This document shows positions 27,578 through 37,510 of a DNA stretch of 64,000 nt, in pieces. The stretch is from Pedobacter sp. MR2016-24. Its GTDB lineage: Bacteria; Bacteroidota; Bacteroidia; Sphingobacteriales; Sphingobacteriaceae. The notes beneath the pieces were generated by a model. The model had not been told where the DNA came from. It saw only the letters and a list, made by a program, of their open reading frames with translations, and did not search any database. Position 1 is the first letter of the stretch; every line of letters starts with the position of its first letter. The translations under genes and the position numbers were made by a program. The stretch covers positions 1-64,000 of the forward strand of contig NZ_JAPIVO010000009.1 of NCBI RefSeq assembly GCF_026239655.1, in the 5' to 3' direction.

Positions 27578-28975
27578 ATGGCCTATCCTAAGAGTTTACC
27601 TTATATTATTGCCAACGAGGCTGCTGAACGTTTCAGCTTTTATGGCATGCGTTCCATCCTGACCACCTTCCTGGTATTGCAGTTTTTTAACCCTTTACTT
27701 AATCCTGCGCTGCAATCAGTCGCGGAAGCAAAAGCAAATGAAGCCACTCATTTTTTCGTATCGCTGGCCTATACTGTACCCTTTGTTGGTGCCATTGCAG
27801 CGGATTGGTTTTTTGGGAAGTATAAGGTTATTCTGTGGATTTCCTTATTGTATTGCGTAGGGCATTTGTTGTTATCACTATTTGATACCGATCTGGATAT
27901 GTTCAGGTTCGGCCTTGTGCTGATTGCGATAGGTGCGGGAGGGATAAAATCATGTGTATCGGCTAATGTGGGCGACCAGTTTAATAAGGATAACCAGCAT
28001 CTGCTTTCTAAGGTGTATGCCTGGTTTTATTTTAGTATCAACGCAGGCTCAGCGCTTTCTACCTTGCTGATTCCAATTGTTTATGCTGCATATGGTCCTA
28101 AATGGGCATTTGGGATTCCCGGAATATTAATGGCCATCGCTACAATCATCTTTTATTTTGGCCGTAACACATATGTGCGCGTGCCGCCCACAGGTATCAG
28201 AAAAGATAACTTTGTTTTTATCAGTTTATATGCATTGTTAAATTTTCGTAAAAAACAAAAAGGTCAGTCCTTGTTAGATGTAGCCAAATTGAAATTTAAT
28301 CCTGAAAAGGTGGAGGACATCAAGGCCGCATACCGTGTGATTGCTGTATTCAGTTTTATCCCTCTTTTCTGGGCAATGTGGGATCAGAATCTTTCAGAAT
28401 GGGTATTGCAGGCCGCTAAACTGGATCGTCATATTTTTGGCTATGAGTTATTGCCGCAGCAGATTCAGACCGTTGATCCTTTTTTTCTGTTACTGCTGAT
28501 TCCGGTATATAATTACCTGATATATCCTTTTATGGAGCGTATGGGGGTTAGCATGACGCCACTCCGCAGGATAGGTGGAGGATTAGCAATGATTGTGATT
28601 TCATTTGTAATTATTGCACTGGTGCAAACAGGAGTGGATCAGGGAACACATCCTTCAGTATGGTGGCAGGTATTTGCTTATTTTTTCCTCGCTGCTGCGG
28701 AAGTAATGGTTTCCGTTACCTGTCTTGAATACGCTTATACACAAGCTCCTGCTTCAATGAAAAGCACAATGGGTGCGATATGGCTGCTGACTATTGCCAT
28801 TGGTAATATATTTACCGCGCTGGTTAACCGGAGCATTTCGAACCACGGCTTTTTCGCTTCGCTGGAAGGAGCAACCTATTACTGGTTTTTTATCGGGTTG
28901 ATGGTCTTAGTGCTGGTTATCTATATGATTGTTTCACCTAAGATCAAAGAGCGGGTGATATTGCCAGCATCATAA
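27578..28975 (+). CDS. POT-family proton-coupled di/tripeptide transporter
   Basis: A 465-aa inner-membrane protein with about twelve hydrophobic segments and the peptide transporter (PTR2) signature: NEAAERFSFYGMRSILT at the N-terminus provides the ExxERFxYYG motif, and GAGGIKSCVSANVGDQF is the second signature. These transporters take up di- and tripeptides with protons. The gene stands alone on the plus strand between two SusCD operons. In this setting it could import the short peptides released in the periplasm by the S9, M24, M61 and DUF885 peptidases. Its start at 27578 is the only good ATG before the first membrane segment. Confidence 0.93.
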   Translation: MAYPKSLPYIIANEAAERFSFYGMRSILTTFLVLQFFNPLLNPALQSVAEAKANEATHFFVSLAYTVPFVGAIAADWFFGKYKVILWISLLYCVGHLLLSLFDTDLDMFRFGLVLIAIGAGGIKSCVSANVGDQFNKDNQHLLSKVYAWFYFSINAGSALSTLLIPIVYAAYGPKWAFGIPGILMAIATIIFYFGRNTYVRVPPTGIRKDNFVFISLYALLNFRKKQKGQSLLDVAKLKFNPEKVEDIKAAYRVIAVFSFIPLFWAMWDQNLSEWVLQAAKLDRHIFGYELLPQQIQTVDPFFLLLLIPVYNYLIYPFMERMGVSMTPLRRIGGGLAMIVISFVIIALVQTGVDQGTHPSVWWQVFAYFFLAAAEVMVSVTCLEYAYTQAPASMKSTMGAIWLLTIAIGNIFTALVNRSISNHGFFASLEGATYYWFFIGLMVLVLVIYMIVSPKIKERVILPAS

Positions 28976-29146
28976 TTCCTCACTCAACCATCATCCTTTT
29001 CCAACCCGGGGGTACAGATCACCTGAACAATGGGTGAACGACGGGTGAAGAAACTGTGAGGAAATTATAATCCAGGGAGACTCTGACTAATACAATTACA
29101 TGCCAAAATGCCCCCTCCTCAATCAAGACAATATCCTGTTGTTATT

Positions 29147-29190
29147 GGTTAATATGCTACTTATAGCAGTTCCTTAATCTTATAAATTTG
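29147..29190 (+). promoter_or_regulatory. Probable control region of the GH127 operon
   Basis: TAAATTTG at 29183-29190 fits the Bacteroidota -7 consensus TAnnTTTG, 31 bp before the GH127 start. No TTG lies at the expected spacing, so activation may be needed. Just upstream are a short inverted repeat TGCTA-CTTA-TAGCA (29155-29168) and a GGTTAATAT element (29147-29155), placed where an activator would bind. Confidence 0.35.
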
Positions 29191-29221
29191 AGTTCTCCTA
29201 AACCTGAATATTGAACCGAAT

Positions 29222-31609
29222 ATGAGAATTAATAAACTGATAATCCTATTGTCGCTGTTTTCTGAGACAATATATGCACAGCAAAAAGACTATCCAATTC
29301 AGCCTGTTGCGTTTACGCATGTACATGTAAACGACCAGTTCTGGGCACCTAAAATGGCCGTAAATGCTAATATAACCATTCCTTATACCTTGCAGCAATG
29401 CAGGATGGACGGCCGGATAGACAACTTCCTTAGGGCGGCTAAAACTATTCCGGGTGATAAGCTCAGCGCTTTTCCATTCGATGATACAGATATTTATAAG
29501 GTAATAGAAGGCGCTTCCTATGCGATGCAGATGAAGGCAGATCCTGCGATGGACAAATACATTGATTCGCTGATCACAATTATAGCTGCGGCACAGGAGA
29601 AGGACGGTTACCTGTTTACTTTCCGCACGGTAAATGCTGCTAAGCCCCATGACTGGATTGGGAGTAAGAGATGGGAAAAGGAAGAGGAACTGAGTCATGA
29701 GTTGTACAACTCGGGACACCTGTTTGAATCTGCCGTAGCCCATTATCAGGCTACAGGAAAGAAAACCTTACTGAATATTGCGATTAAAAATGCAGACCTG
29801 CTGGTGAAGGATTTCGGTTATGGGAAAGTAGAGAAATATCCTGGCCACCAGGTCGTAGAGATAGGTCTCGTAAAATTATATCGTATTACAGGGAATGAAA
29901 AATACCTGGATCTGGCCAAGTTTTTTCTGGATGAACGCGGACCAAAAGGGGATGCCTACAATCAGGCACAAGCAAAGGTAGTTGATCAGCATGAGGCAGT
30001 TGGTCATGCGGTAAGAGCTACTTATATGTATACCGGTATGGCAGATGTTGCTGCGATTACCGGCGATAAAAAGTATCTGAAAGCAATTGATGATATCTGG
30101 GAAGATGTAGTCAATAAGAAATTATATATCACCGGTGGTATTGGTGCTACAGGCGCTGGCGAAGCCTTTGGGGAAGCTTATCAGCTCCCTAATATGTCGG
30201 CCTACGCAGAGACCTGTGCTGCGATTGCCAATATTTACTGGAACAGCAGGATGTTCCAGCTGCATGGAGATGCCAAATACATTGACGTACTGGAACGCAC
30301 TTTATATAACGGATTATTGTCTGGCGTTTCCCTGAGCGGTGACCGTTTCTTTTATCCTAATCCGCTGGCTTCTATGCATCAGCACCAGCGTAGCGCATGG
30401 TTCAGCTGTGCTTGCTGTATTTCGAACATGACCCGTTTTTTACCTTCGGTGCCAGGTTATGTATATGCACAGGATGCGGATAACTTATATGTGAACCTCT
30501 TTATGAGCAACAGCAGTGAGATTAAACTACCTGCGGCGAATGTGAAAATTGCCCAGACCACCAACTATCCATGGGATGGGAAAGTCGAAATCAAAGTTGA
30601 TCCTGATAAAAGTGCGGCATTTGCGCTGCATGTCCGGATTCCGGGATGGACAGGTACACAGCCTGTTCCGGGAACGCTGTACAGCTTTATGGAAAGTCCG
30701 GCTGCACCGGTAACGCTATTAGTGAATGGAAAACCGCTAAAATATACCGTGGTTAAAGGTTATGCCGTGATTCAGCGCAGCTGGAAAAAAGGTGATCAGC
30801 TGACACTCTCACTGCCAATGGAAACCAGAAAGGTAGTTGCAAATGAGAAAGTAAAGGATGATAAAGGGCGTTTTGCTTTTCAGCGCGGACCGGTAGTCTA
30901 CTGCCTGGAAGGTCCTGATAACCGTGACAGCCTTGTGCAGAATATTATGGTCGATAAAAATGCGGTGCCTGCAATGGCATTTAACACAGAATTGCTGAAT
31001 GGTATTGAAGTGTTAACGGTAAAAGGCTTAAGCGCTAACAGACAGGTAAACAGCAGCGAAATCATTAAGACAGCACAGGACGTAACAGCGATTCCTTATT
31101 ATGCATGGGCAAATCGTGGTCCGAGTGAGATGGCCGTCTGGATTCCTTATGAAGAATCTGCATCGCGACCAAAACCTGCGGCAACTATAGCTTCAAAAAG
31201 TAAGGTTTCCGGCTCTTTGAGTAATAAACAATTGCTGGTTTCGGTGAAGGACCAGTATGATCCGGTAGATTCTAAAGACACGAACTATCCTTACCTGCAC
31301 TGGTGGCCTAAAAAGGATTCGAAGGAATACCTGCAATACGATTTTGACCAGGAATATGAGGTCACCCAATCTAAAGTTTACTGGTTCGATGATGCGCCGT
31401 GGGGCGGATGCCGTATACCGGCCAGCTATCAGGTTTTATACCTGAAAGATGGAAAATGGTTGCCTGTGGAAAATACGAACAGCTACGCTGTGGAGAAAGA
31501 TAAATTCAATACGTTAAGCTTTAAGCCGGTTAAAACAAGTGCATTACGACTGGAATTACAGCTGCCTAAAGAGAATGCGTCGGGCATTCACGAATGGATC
31601 ATTAACTAG
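29222..31609 (+). CDS. GH127 beta-L-arabinofuranosidase
   Basis: A 795-aa exported enzyme (signal peptide 1-19). The catalytic alpha/alpha domain (DUF1680) covers about residues 30-420 and is followed by beta-sandwich modules; the last, about 690-795, resembles a discoidin-type binding module. The zinc/nucleophile set of GH127 is complete: E330 and C332 (AETC) and C398-C399 (FSCACCISN). In Bifidobacterium longum HypBA1 the equivalent residues are Glu338, Cys340, Cys417 (nucleophile) and Cys418, and that enzyme removes beta-L-arabinofuranose from hydroxyproline-linked chains of extensin. It leads an operon that ends with hydroxyproline catabolism, which makes the same substrate likely here. 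Related GH146-type enzymes act on pectic arabinans instead. Confidence 0.88.
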   Translation: MRINKLIILLSLFSETIYAQQKDYPIQPVAFTHVHVNDQFWAPKMAVNANITIPYTLQQCRMDGRIDNFLRAAKTIPGDKLSAFPFDDTDIYKVIEGASYAMQMKADPAMDKYIDSLITIIAAAQEKDGYLFTFRTVNAAKPHDWIGSKRWEKEEELSHELYNSGHLFESAVAHYQATGKKTLLNIAIKNADLLVKDFGYGKVEKYPGHQVVEIGLVKLYRITGNEKYLDLAKFFLDERGPKGDAYNQAQAKVVDQHEAVGHAVRATYMYTGMADVAAITGDKKYLKAIDDIWEDVVNKKLYITGGIGATGAGEAFGEAYQLPNMSAYAETCAAIANIYWNSRMFQLHGDAKYIDVLERTLYNGLLSGVSLSGDRFFYPNPLASMHQHQRSAWFSCACCISNMTRFLPSVPGYVYAQDADNLYVNLFMSNSSEIKLPAANVKIAQTTNYPWDGKVEIKVDPDKSAAFALHVRIPGWTGTQPVPGTLYSFMESPAAPVTLLVNGKPLKYTVVKGYAVIQRSWKKGDQLTLSLPMETRKVVANEKVKDDKGRFAFQRGPVVYCLEGPDNRDSLVQNIMVDKNAVPAMAFNTELLNGIEVLTVKGLSANRQVNSSEIIKTAQDVTAIPYYAWANRGPSEMAVWIPYEESASRPKPAATIASKSKVSGSLSNKQLLVSVKDQYDPVDSKDTNYPYLHWWPKKDSKEYLQYDFDQEYEVTQSKVYWFDDAPWGGCRIPASYQVLYLKDGKWLPVENTNSYAVEKDKFNTLSFKPVKTSALRLELQLPKENASGIHEWIIN

Positions 31610-31645
31610 ATCATTTTAAATCAACAAACCAAAACACACCACATT

Positions 31646-34645
31646 ATGAGATTGAAATTTTTACTATTTGTCATAGGGATGCTCTTCCTGGGCAGCACCT
31701 ATGCACAAACCAGCCTGATCAAAGGGAAGGTTAAAGATCATACCGGGGGCGCTATACCGGGCGTAACCGTAAAGGTAAAAGGAACAACTTCCGGCGTTGC
31801 TACTGCGGGTGACGGCTCTTTTCAGATCAGCGCTGCACGCGGGGCAACACTGGTTTTCAGTGCAATAGGCTTCGGTGTAAAAGAAGTTGTCGTAACTGCG
31901 GAGCAGGAACTTAGTATTATCCTTACTGCAGATAACAAACAACTGAACGAAGTAGTGGTAACGGCATTGGGCGTAAAACGTGAAAGGCGCTCGCTGACTT
32001 ATAGCACACAGCAACTGACCGGTGAAGAATTAACGAATACAAAAGAAAACAATATCGTGAATGCGATGGCCGGTAAGGTTGCTGGTGTGCAGGTGACGAG
32101 TTCATCAGGTTCACCTGGTGCATCTTCAAGGATCGTAATCAGAGGTACATTTTCACCTACAGGAGAAAACCAGGCGCTGTTTGTGGTGGATGGTGTACCG
32201 ATCGACAATACAGAAACGGGAAATGTTCCGGGTGGCGCGGCTGGTGCCGGCGTAAACAGGGCAGCTGATATTGATCCTGCCACGATAGAATCTATGAGTA
32301 TATTGAAAGGTGCAGCAGCAACTGCATTGTATGGTTCACTGGGAGCCCGGGGTGTGGTGCTGATCACGACCAAAAACGGTGGATACAACAAAAGGGCTAA
32401 AATCTCTGTGTCATCTGATTTCTCAATCGACAAAGCCATCTTACCTGAGATGCAGCAAAAATATACCCAGGGTACTAACGGCACTTTTTATGATGGTGAA
32501 ACACAGAAAATCGGACAATCATGGGGCCCTGCTTTAGATGGTCTGCTGGTAAATGGCACACAAATACCAAAGTATAATCCTTACGATTTTTATCAGACAG
32601 GACATACCACCAATAACACGGTAAGTGTTGAGGGTGGAGGAGCTGCGTCTGATTATTTTATGTCTTATTCCTTTTTAGATCAGACAGGTGTTGTGCCGAA
32701 ATCTGAATTTGAAAGACATACATTTTTTGCCAAGCACAATACTAAAATCAGCGATAAGCTGACAACTACTTTTCAGATGACTTATACCAATTCTGAACAG
32801 AACAGATTACCGGAAGGCGCCAGTAACGGACCGCAGTTTGTCGTGTTTTTACAACCAATCTCCTGGAATCCTTATCCTGTTACAAATCCTGATGGCTCTC
32901 AGCGTTTATACCGCCTGTCCAGAAATGCACCCTTATGGACGCTTGATCACATCAATAACCGGTCAGTGGTGAATCGCTTTCTGCCAGTAGCTACGGTAAA
33001 CTTTAAACCCCTGCCATGGTTGACGATCACTGAAAGATTAGGTGCTGATATCTATACTGAACAAACGAAGTACACGGAAGATCCCAGCCCGGAAATAGGT
33101 CTTAAGGGACAAATCATAGAGCAGAATTCACTATACAGACAATATAACAATGACCTGATTGTGAATGGAGAGAAACAGTTCGGTAAGTTAAATGTGAACC
33201 TGCTGGCAGGAACAAACTTCAGGTCTGACTATTCGCAGGTAAATTTCCAGAAAGGTGCGGGACTGGTAGTAGATGGATTAACTAACGTATCTGCCGGTTC
33301 CGTGATCTCATCGAGTGAGAATCATTACCTGCAGCGTAAGCTTGGATTTTACGGACAGGCAAATATTGATTACAATAAATTCCTGATCCTGTCGCTAACT
33401 CAACGTTATGATGGCAGTTCTGTATTGTCTAGTGATAAACAATTTTACAGTTACGGATCAGCTGCCCTGGGTTTAATCACTTCGGATTTGTTGCCGGCTG
33501 CGGTTAACAGGGTAATGAACTTTTCAAAGATCAGACTTTCTTATGCGCGGGTAGGTAATGAGATAGTTGGCGCTTATAGTTTACTTACGCCTTATAACCT
33601 GGCCAGCAGAAATACGGCGACCGGTTCTTTCTTATATCCTTATAATGGTCAGCCAGGCTTTTTGATCAGCGACCTGTATGGTAACTATATGCTGAAAAAT
33701 GAAAACCTTGACGAGTTTGAGGCCGGACTGGAAATGAAATTCCTGAACAGCAGGATTGGTTTTGAGGGTTCTTATTTTGCAAGAAAATCTACAGACGGAA
33801 TTATCCCTGTAAATATCTCACAAGCGACCGGTTATGCCTCAACTTATGTGAACACGGCAAGTGTAAGAAACAGAGGTGTCGAGTTACTTCTAACAGGTGC
33901 ACCTATACGTAATCAGGATTTCAGCTGGGATATTACGCTGAACTTTAGTAAGATCAAGAATAAGCTGCTGGCACTGGCACCGGGAACAACACAGCTGGGC
34001 AGGAACATCGTAGGTGAATCTATAAATGTTTTTTATGGTACCCGTTACGAACGTACGGCAGATGGTCAATTGCTGATCAATGATGCAGGTTTACCAGTGG
34101 TTTCGGCTACACCTGGTATTGTAGGTGATGCCAATCCGGATTGGCTGGCAGGGATCAATAACAGCATCCGTTACAAAAACTTTACTTTTAATTTCTTCTT
34201 CGACATGAAGAAAGGTGGCGATGTACAGAATGATGTAGAGTCGGCCGCATTTTTTAATGGTACCGCAAAAGTGACAGAAAACAGGGAAGACCGTGTGGTT
34301 GCCGGAATCAGCCAGACAACGGGATTACCGAATACGGTTTCTGTGAAGGCTCAGCAATATTATCAGAGTCTGATCTATGAATCAACCATTCAGGATGGAA
34401 CGTATGTAAAACTGAGACAGGTGGGATTATCTTATGCACTTTCTGGTAAACTGCTGAAGAAAACACCTTTCAAAGCCGCTTCATTCTCCGTAACAGGAAG
34501 AAATCTTTGGATTTACAGTCCGCATTTTACCGGCGCAGATCCTGAGGTAAGTTCTTATGGAACAGGATTGGGGGTACAGGGAATCTATTCCTTCTCCACG
34601 CCAACCTCACGTTCAGTGGATTTTGCACTGAGACTGAGTTTTTAA
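31646..34645 (+). CDS. SusC/RagA-type TonB-dependent transporter
   Basis: A 999-aa outer-membrane transporter. Signal peptide 1-20, carboxypeptidase-regulatory-like domain about 21-100 (IKGKVKDHTGGAIPGVTV), TonB-box-like LNEVVVTALGVKRERRS, plug about 115-245 (RIVIRGTFSPTGENQALFVV, AATALYGSLGARGVVLITTK), and a barrel ending in a terminal Phe (DFALRLSF). It lies 36 bp after GH127 and 31 bp before susD. Operon partners imply uptake of a ligand containing beta-L-arabinofuranose and/or prolyl peptides. It is not a close copy of the first SusC in the window; only the generic family motifs are shared. Confidence 0.94.
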   Translation: MRLKFLLFVIGMLFLGSTYAQTSLIKGKVKDHTGGAIPGVTVKVKGTTSGVATAGDGSFQISAARGATLVFSAIGFGVKEVVVTAEQELSIILTADNKQLNEVVVTALGVKRERRSLTYSTQQLTGEELTNTKENNIVNAMAGKVAGVQVTSSSGSPGASSRIVIRGTFSPTGENQALFVVDGVPIDNTETGNVPGGAAGAGVNRAADIDPATIESMSILKGAAATALYGSLGARGVVLITTKNGGYNKRAKISVSSDFSIDKAILPEMQQKYTQGTNGTFYDGETQKIGQSWGPALDGLLVNGTQIPKYNPYDFYQTGHTTNNTVSVEGGGAASDYFMSYSFLDQTGVVPKSEFERHTFFAKHNTKISDKLTTTFQMTYTNSEQNRLPEGASNGPQFVVFLQPISWNPYPVTNPDGSQRLYRLSRNAPLWTLDHINNRSVVNRFLPVATVNFKPLPWLTITERLGADIYTEQTKYTEDPSPEIGLKGQIIEQNSLYRQYNNDLIVNGEKQFGKLNVNLLAGTNFRSDYSQVNFQKGAGLVVDGLTNVSAGSVISSSENHYLQRKLGFYGQANIDYNKFLILSLTQRYDGSSVLSSDKQFYSYGSAALGLITSDLLPAAVNRVMNFSKIRLSYARVGNEIVGAYSLLTPYNLASRNTATGSFLYPYNGQPGFLISDLYGNYMLKNENLDEFEAGLEMKFLNSRIGFEGSYFARKSTDGIIPVNISQATGYASTYVNTASVRNRGVELLLTGAPIRNQDFSWDITLNFSKIKNKLLALAPGTTQLGRNIVGESINVFYGTRYERTADGQLLINDAGLPVVSATPGIVGDANPDWLAGINNSIRYKNFTFNFFFDMKKGGDVQNDVESAAFFNGTAKVTENREDRVVAGISQTTGLPNTVSVKAQQYYQSLIYESTIQDGTYVKLRQVGLSYALSGKLLKKTPFKAASFSVTGRNLWIYSPHFTGADPEVSSYGTGLGVQGIYSFSTPTSRSVDFALRLSF

Positions 34646-34676
34646 GCAGAGCTGTTAACTTATTAAAATTAAAGAA

Positions 34677-36059
34677 ATGAAGAAATTCGCTATCATATTC
34701 CTCCTTGCTACTGTAAGTCTGGGTGGATGTAAAAAAATTCTTGACGTAAACGACGATCCAAACCGTCCGATAGAGGTACAGGAAGCATTAATACTGGCAC
34801 CGGTAGAGGTTGCTGTATCGGATTACCTGTATGCTGGCAACGCCAATATTATTATTCAGGACTGGCTGCAGGCGACTGCGCCAAACCAACCCAGTCCTGG
34901 TTTATGGAACTACCAGGCCTTTAACAATAACTGGGACAGTGACTGGTATAATACCTATGTGGTGTGTATGAATAACCTTCAGCAACTGAATAAAAAAGCA
35001 GTGGCGACGGGCAATACAAATTACCAGGCAATCGCTAAAATACTTACGGCTTATTCCCTGGGTTTTGCAACAGACATCTGGGGTGATATACCCTATTCGC
35101 AGGCTTTTACAGGTACAACTACACTAAATCCGGTTTATGATTCCCAGGAAAGTATTTATAGTGCCATGCAGTCCCTGCTGGACAATGCAATCGCTGATAT
35201 CGATAAAAACTACGTGATCAAACCAGGTACAGATGATTTCTATTATAAAGGGGATATGGCAAAATGGAAAGCAATGGCCTACACTTTAAAGGCGCGTTAT
35301 TATATGCACCTGACCAAAGCTCCGGGACACACGGCTACAGCACAGGCAGATCTTGCACTGGCGGCACTGGCAAATGGCATCACTACTGATGCTCAGGATT
35401 TGAAAATGACTTACAACGGTGGGGCCGGCAGTGAGAATCCATGGAACCTGACTTTCGGACCGGTATCTACTAAAGTGTTAAACCAGACTTTTGTAGAGGG
35501 TTTAAAGTCTACAGGTGACCCAAGGCTGGAGAAAATGGTGGCTCCGGCAATACTTACTGGTTTGTATACAGGCAGGAGAGTAGGCAGTGCGCTGGAAAAC
35601 CTGGAATCTTATTCTCTGGGAGGTGCCTATTATGCCGGGGAGAATGCCAGTAATTACCTGATGACCAATACTGAAGCCCAGTTTATTAAAGCAGAGGCCA
35701 CACTCATCAAATCTGGTGCAGCGACCGCTCAGCCGATATTTACTGCTGCAGTAACGAATCATATGAACAGATTGGGTATTGCAGGCGGAGATATAACTAC
35801 TTATCTTGCTGCCAGAGGTACACTGACTACGGCTAATGCACTCCAGAGAATTATTGAGGAGAAAAGCATAGCCAACTTCTTAAGCACAGAGAACTATAAC
35901 GACTGGAGAAGGACAGGTTTTCCTGTACTGACAAAGGTTGACGGAGCGCTAAGTGAAATACCGAGAAGGGCAATGTATCCAGAAACAGAATTAACAACCA
36001 ATCCTCAGCCACAGCAATCCGCAAAGATTACTAACCGGGTGTGGTGGGATTCAAACTAG
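34677..36059 (+). CDS. SusD/RagB-type lipoprotein (SusD-like 2)
   Basis: A 460-aa lipoprotein with signal MKKFAIIFLLATVSLGGC and the mature start CKKILDVNDDPNRP, typical of the SusD-like family 2 (often listed as SusD/RagB family lipoprotein). Helical repeats follow (YQAIAKILTAYSLGFATDIWGDIPYSQAF), and the C-terminal part has RIIEEKSIANF and NDWRRTGFPVL. It forms the surface lid and ligand-binding partner of the SusC encoded 31 bp upstream. The Xaa-Pro aminopeptidase gene begins 4 bp after its stop, so the peptidase is firmly tied to this uptake pair. Confidence 0.92.
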   Translation: MKKFAIIFLLATVSLGGCKKILDVNDDPNRPIEVQEALILAPVEVAVSDYLYAGNANIIIQDWLQATAPNQPSPGLWNYQAFNNNWDSDWYNTYVVCMNNLQQLNKKAVATGNTNYQAIAKILTAYSLGFATDIWGDIPYSQAFTGTTTLNPVYDSQESIYSAMQSLLDNAIADIDKNYVIKPGTDDFYYKGDMAKWKAMAYTLKARYYMHLTKAPGHTATAQADLALAALANGITTDAQDLKMTYNGGAGSENPWNLTFGPVSTKVLNQTFVEGLKSTGDPRLEKMVAPAILTGLYTGRRVGSALENLESYSLGGAYYAGENASNYLMTNTEAQFIKAEATLIKSGAATAQPIFTAAVTNHMNRLGIAGGDITTYLAARGTLTTANALQRIIEEKSIANFLSTENYNDWRRTGFPVLTKVDGALSEIPRRAMYPETELTTNPQPQQSAKITNRVWWDSN

Positions 36060-36063
36060 TATT

Positions 36064-37422
36064 ATGTTTTCAAAAGAAGTATATCAGCAAAGAAGAGACG
36101 CACTTAAAACTGCTATAGGTGAAGGAATTATCCTCTTACCCGGGAATGAAGAAAGCGGAATGAATTACAGGGATAACTTATACCCTTTTCGTCAGGATAG
36201 CTGCTTCCTGTACTTTACAGGGATAGACAGACCCGATCTTTGTTTTATGATTGATATCGATAGTAACCAGGAGATTCTTTTTGGTGATGATGCTACGGTA
36301 GAGGATATTGTATGGACAGGGCCGCAGGAAGCTTTAGCGCTGCAGGCAGAAAAATCCGGCATTGCGTATGTTCGTCTGAAATCTGAAATACCAAATGCTT
36401 TAAGAGGTGGCAGAAATATTCATTTCCTGCCACCTTACAGGGCAGAAACTACTATAAAGTTATCAGAATGGGGCGTTACTGGTCAGCCATCAGTTCCGCT
36501 GATCAAAGCCATCGTTGCCCAGCGCTCTATAAAAAGCGCAGAAGAAGTAGCGGAGATTGAAAAGGCTGTAGCTACCAGTGTATTGATGCATCAGGCTGCC
36601 ATGGAGCTGGGCATAGCGGGGATGACAGAAAGCGCCGTTGCTGGTCACCTTCAAGCTGTCGCTATAACAGGTGGAGGTAATCTTGCCTTTCCTGTAATAC
36701 TAACCGTGAACGGTCAGTTCCTGCATAACCATGCAGGTTCCAATGTATTGAAAAGCGGGCAGATGGTTTTATGTGATGCTGGTGCAGAAAACAACATGCA
36801 TTATGCTGGTGATTTAACCCGTACTTTCCCGGTCGACCAATCCTTTACATCGCTGCAGCAGGAGGTATACAATATTGTGCTGAACGCACATCAATCCGCC
36901 GCCGCGGCATTAAAACCAGGCGTATTATTCAAAGATGTACACCTGCTGGCCTGCGAACGTTTGGCTGAAGGGCTCAGTGATCTGGGACTAATGAAGGGTG
37001 ATCCCAAAGAGGCTGTGGCAGCCGGAGCCCATGCGCTGTTTTTCCAGTGCGGACTGGGACATATGATGGGACTTGATGTACATGATATGGAAAACCTGGG
37101 CGAGGAATATGTAGGCTATACAGAAGATTTGAAAAAAAGTACACAGTTCGGCCTGAAGTCGCTCAGACTTGGCAGAAGCCTCGAAGCAGGTTTTGTGCTG
37201 ACCGTAGAACCCGGACTCTATTTTGTGCCCGACCTGATCGATGCCTGGTCGGCCGAAAGTAAACACGCCTCTTTTATCAATTATGCGGAAGTAGAAAAGT
37301 TCCGCAATTTCGGTGGCATCCGGATCGAGGAAGATTTTCTGGTTACACCAGGGGGCAGTCGCTTATTGGGGCCGCCACTGGCTAAAACTATTGCCGAATT
37401 GGATCTCGTTTTCAATACATAG
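36064..37422 (+). CDS. Xaa-Pro aminopeptidase (aminopeptidase P, M24B)
   Basis: A 452-aa cytoplasmic enzyme with no signal peptide. The N-terminal AMP_N domain (about 1-130, with QDSCFLYFTG) is followed by the pita-bread M24 domain. The metal ligands are visible: two Asp in LCDAGAENNMHYAGDLTRTF, His in GLGHMMGLDVHD, Glu in LTVEPGLYF and Glu in GGIRIEEDFLV. The enzyme removes an N-terminal residue that precedes proline and, in some family members, hydroxyproline. It lies 4 bp after susD and before the hydroxyproline catabolic genes, so it probably releases amino acids from imported Hyp/Pro-rich peptides. A second aminopeptidase P is encoded at 44763-46520. Confidence 0.92.
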   Translation: MFSKEVYQQRRDALKTAIGEGIILLPGNEESGMNYRDNLYPFRQDSCFLYFTGIDRPDLCFMIDIDSNQEILFGDDATVEDIVWTGPQEALALQAEKSGIAYVRLKSEIPNALRGGRNIHFLPPYRAETTIKLSEWGVTGQPSVPLIKAIVAQRSIKSAEEVAEIEKAVATSVLMHQAAMELGIAGMTESAVAGHLQAVAITGGGNLAFPVILTVNGQFLHNHAGSNVLKSGQMVLCDAGAENNMHYAGDLTRTFPVDQSFTSLQQEVYNIVLNAHQSAAAALKPGVLFKDVHLLACERLAEGLSDLGLMKGDPKEAVAAGAHALFFQCGLGHMMGLDVHDMENLGEEYVGYTEDLKKSTQFGLKSLRLGRSLEAGFVLTVEPGLYFVPDLIDAWSAESKHASFINYAEVEKFRNFGGIRIEEDFLVTPGGSRLLGPPLAKTIAELDLVFNT

Positions 37423-37485
37423 GTATATGTTAAGATCGAACTGATTTCCGGTAATTTCCAGTTAAAAAGCCACTTCATCATGCTT

Positions 37486-37493
37486 TATTTTTG
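37486..37493 (+). promoter_or_regulatory. Possible internal promoter (-7 element)
   Basis: TATTTTTG matches the Bacteroidota -7 consensus TAnnTTTG in the 88-bp spacer before the deaminase gene, the longest gap in this operon, 17 bp before its ATG. No TTG lies 17-23 bp upstream. The four hydroxyproline genes may therefore be transcribed on their own as well as with the upstream uptake genes. Confidence 0.3.
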
Positions 37494-37510
37494 AAAGAAA
37501 AACATAATTT

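Noticed and set aside
28974-29063. Inverted repeat TTCCTCAC...GTGAGGAA and short GGGTGAA repeats after the POT gene
   Set aside because: The loop is over 70 nt and no T run follows; not convincing as a terminator or riboswitch.
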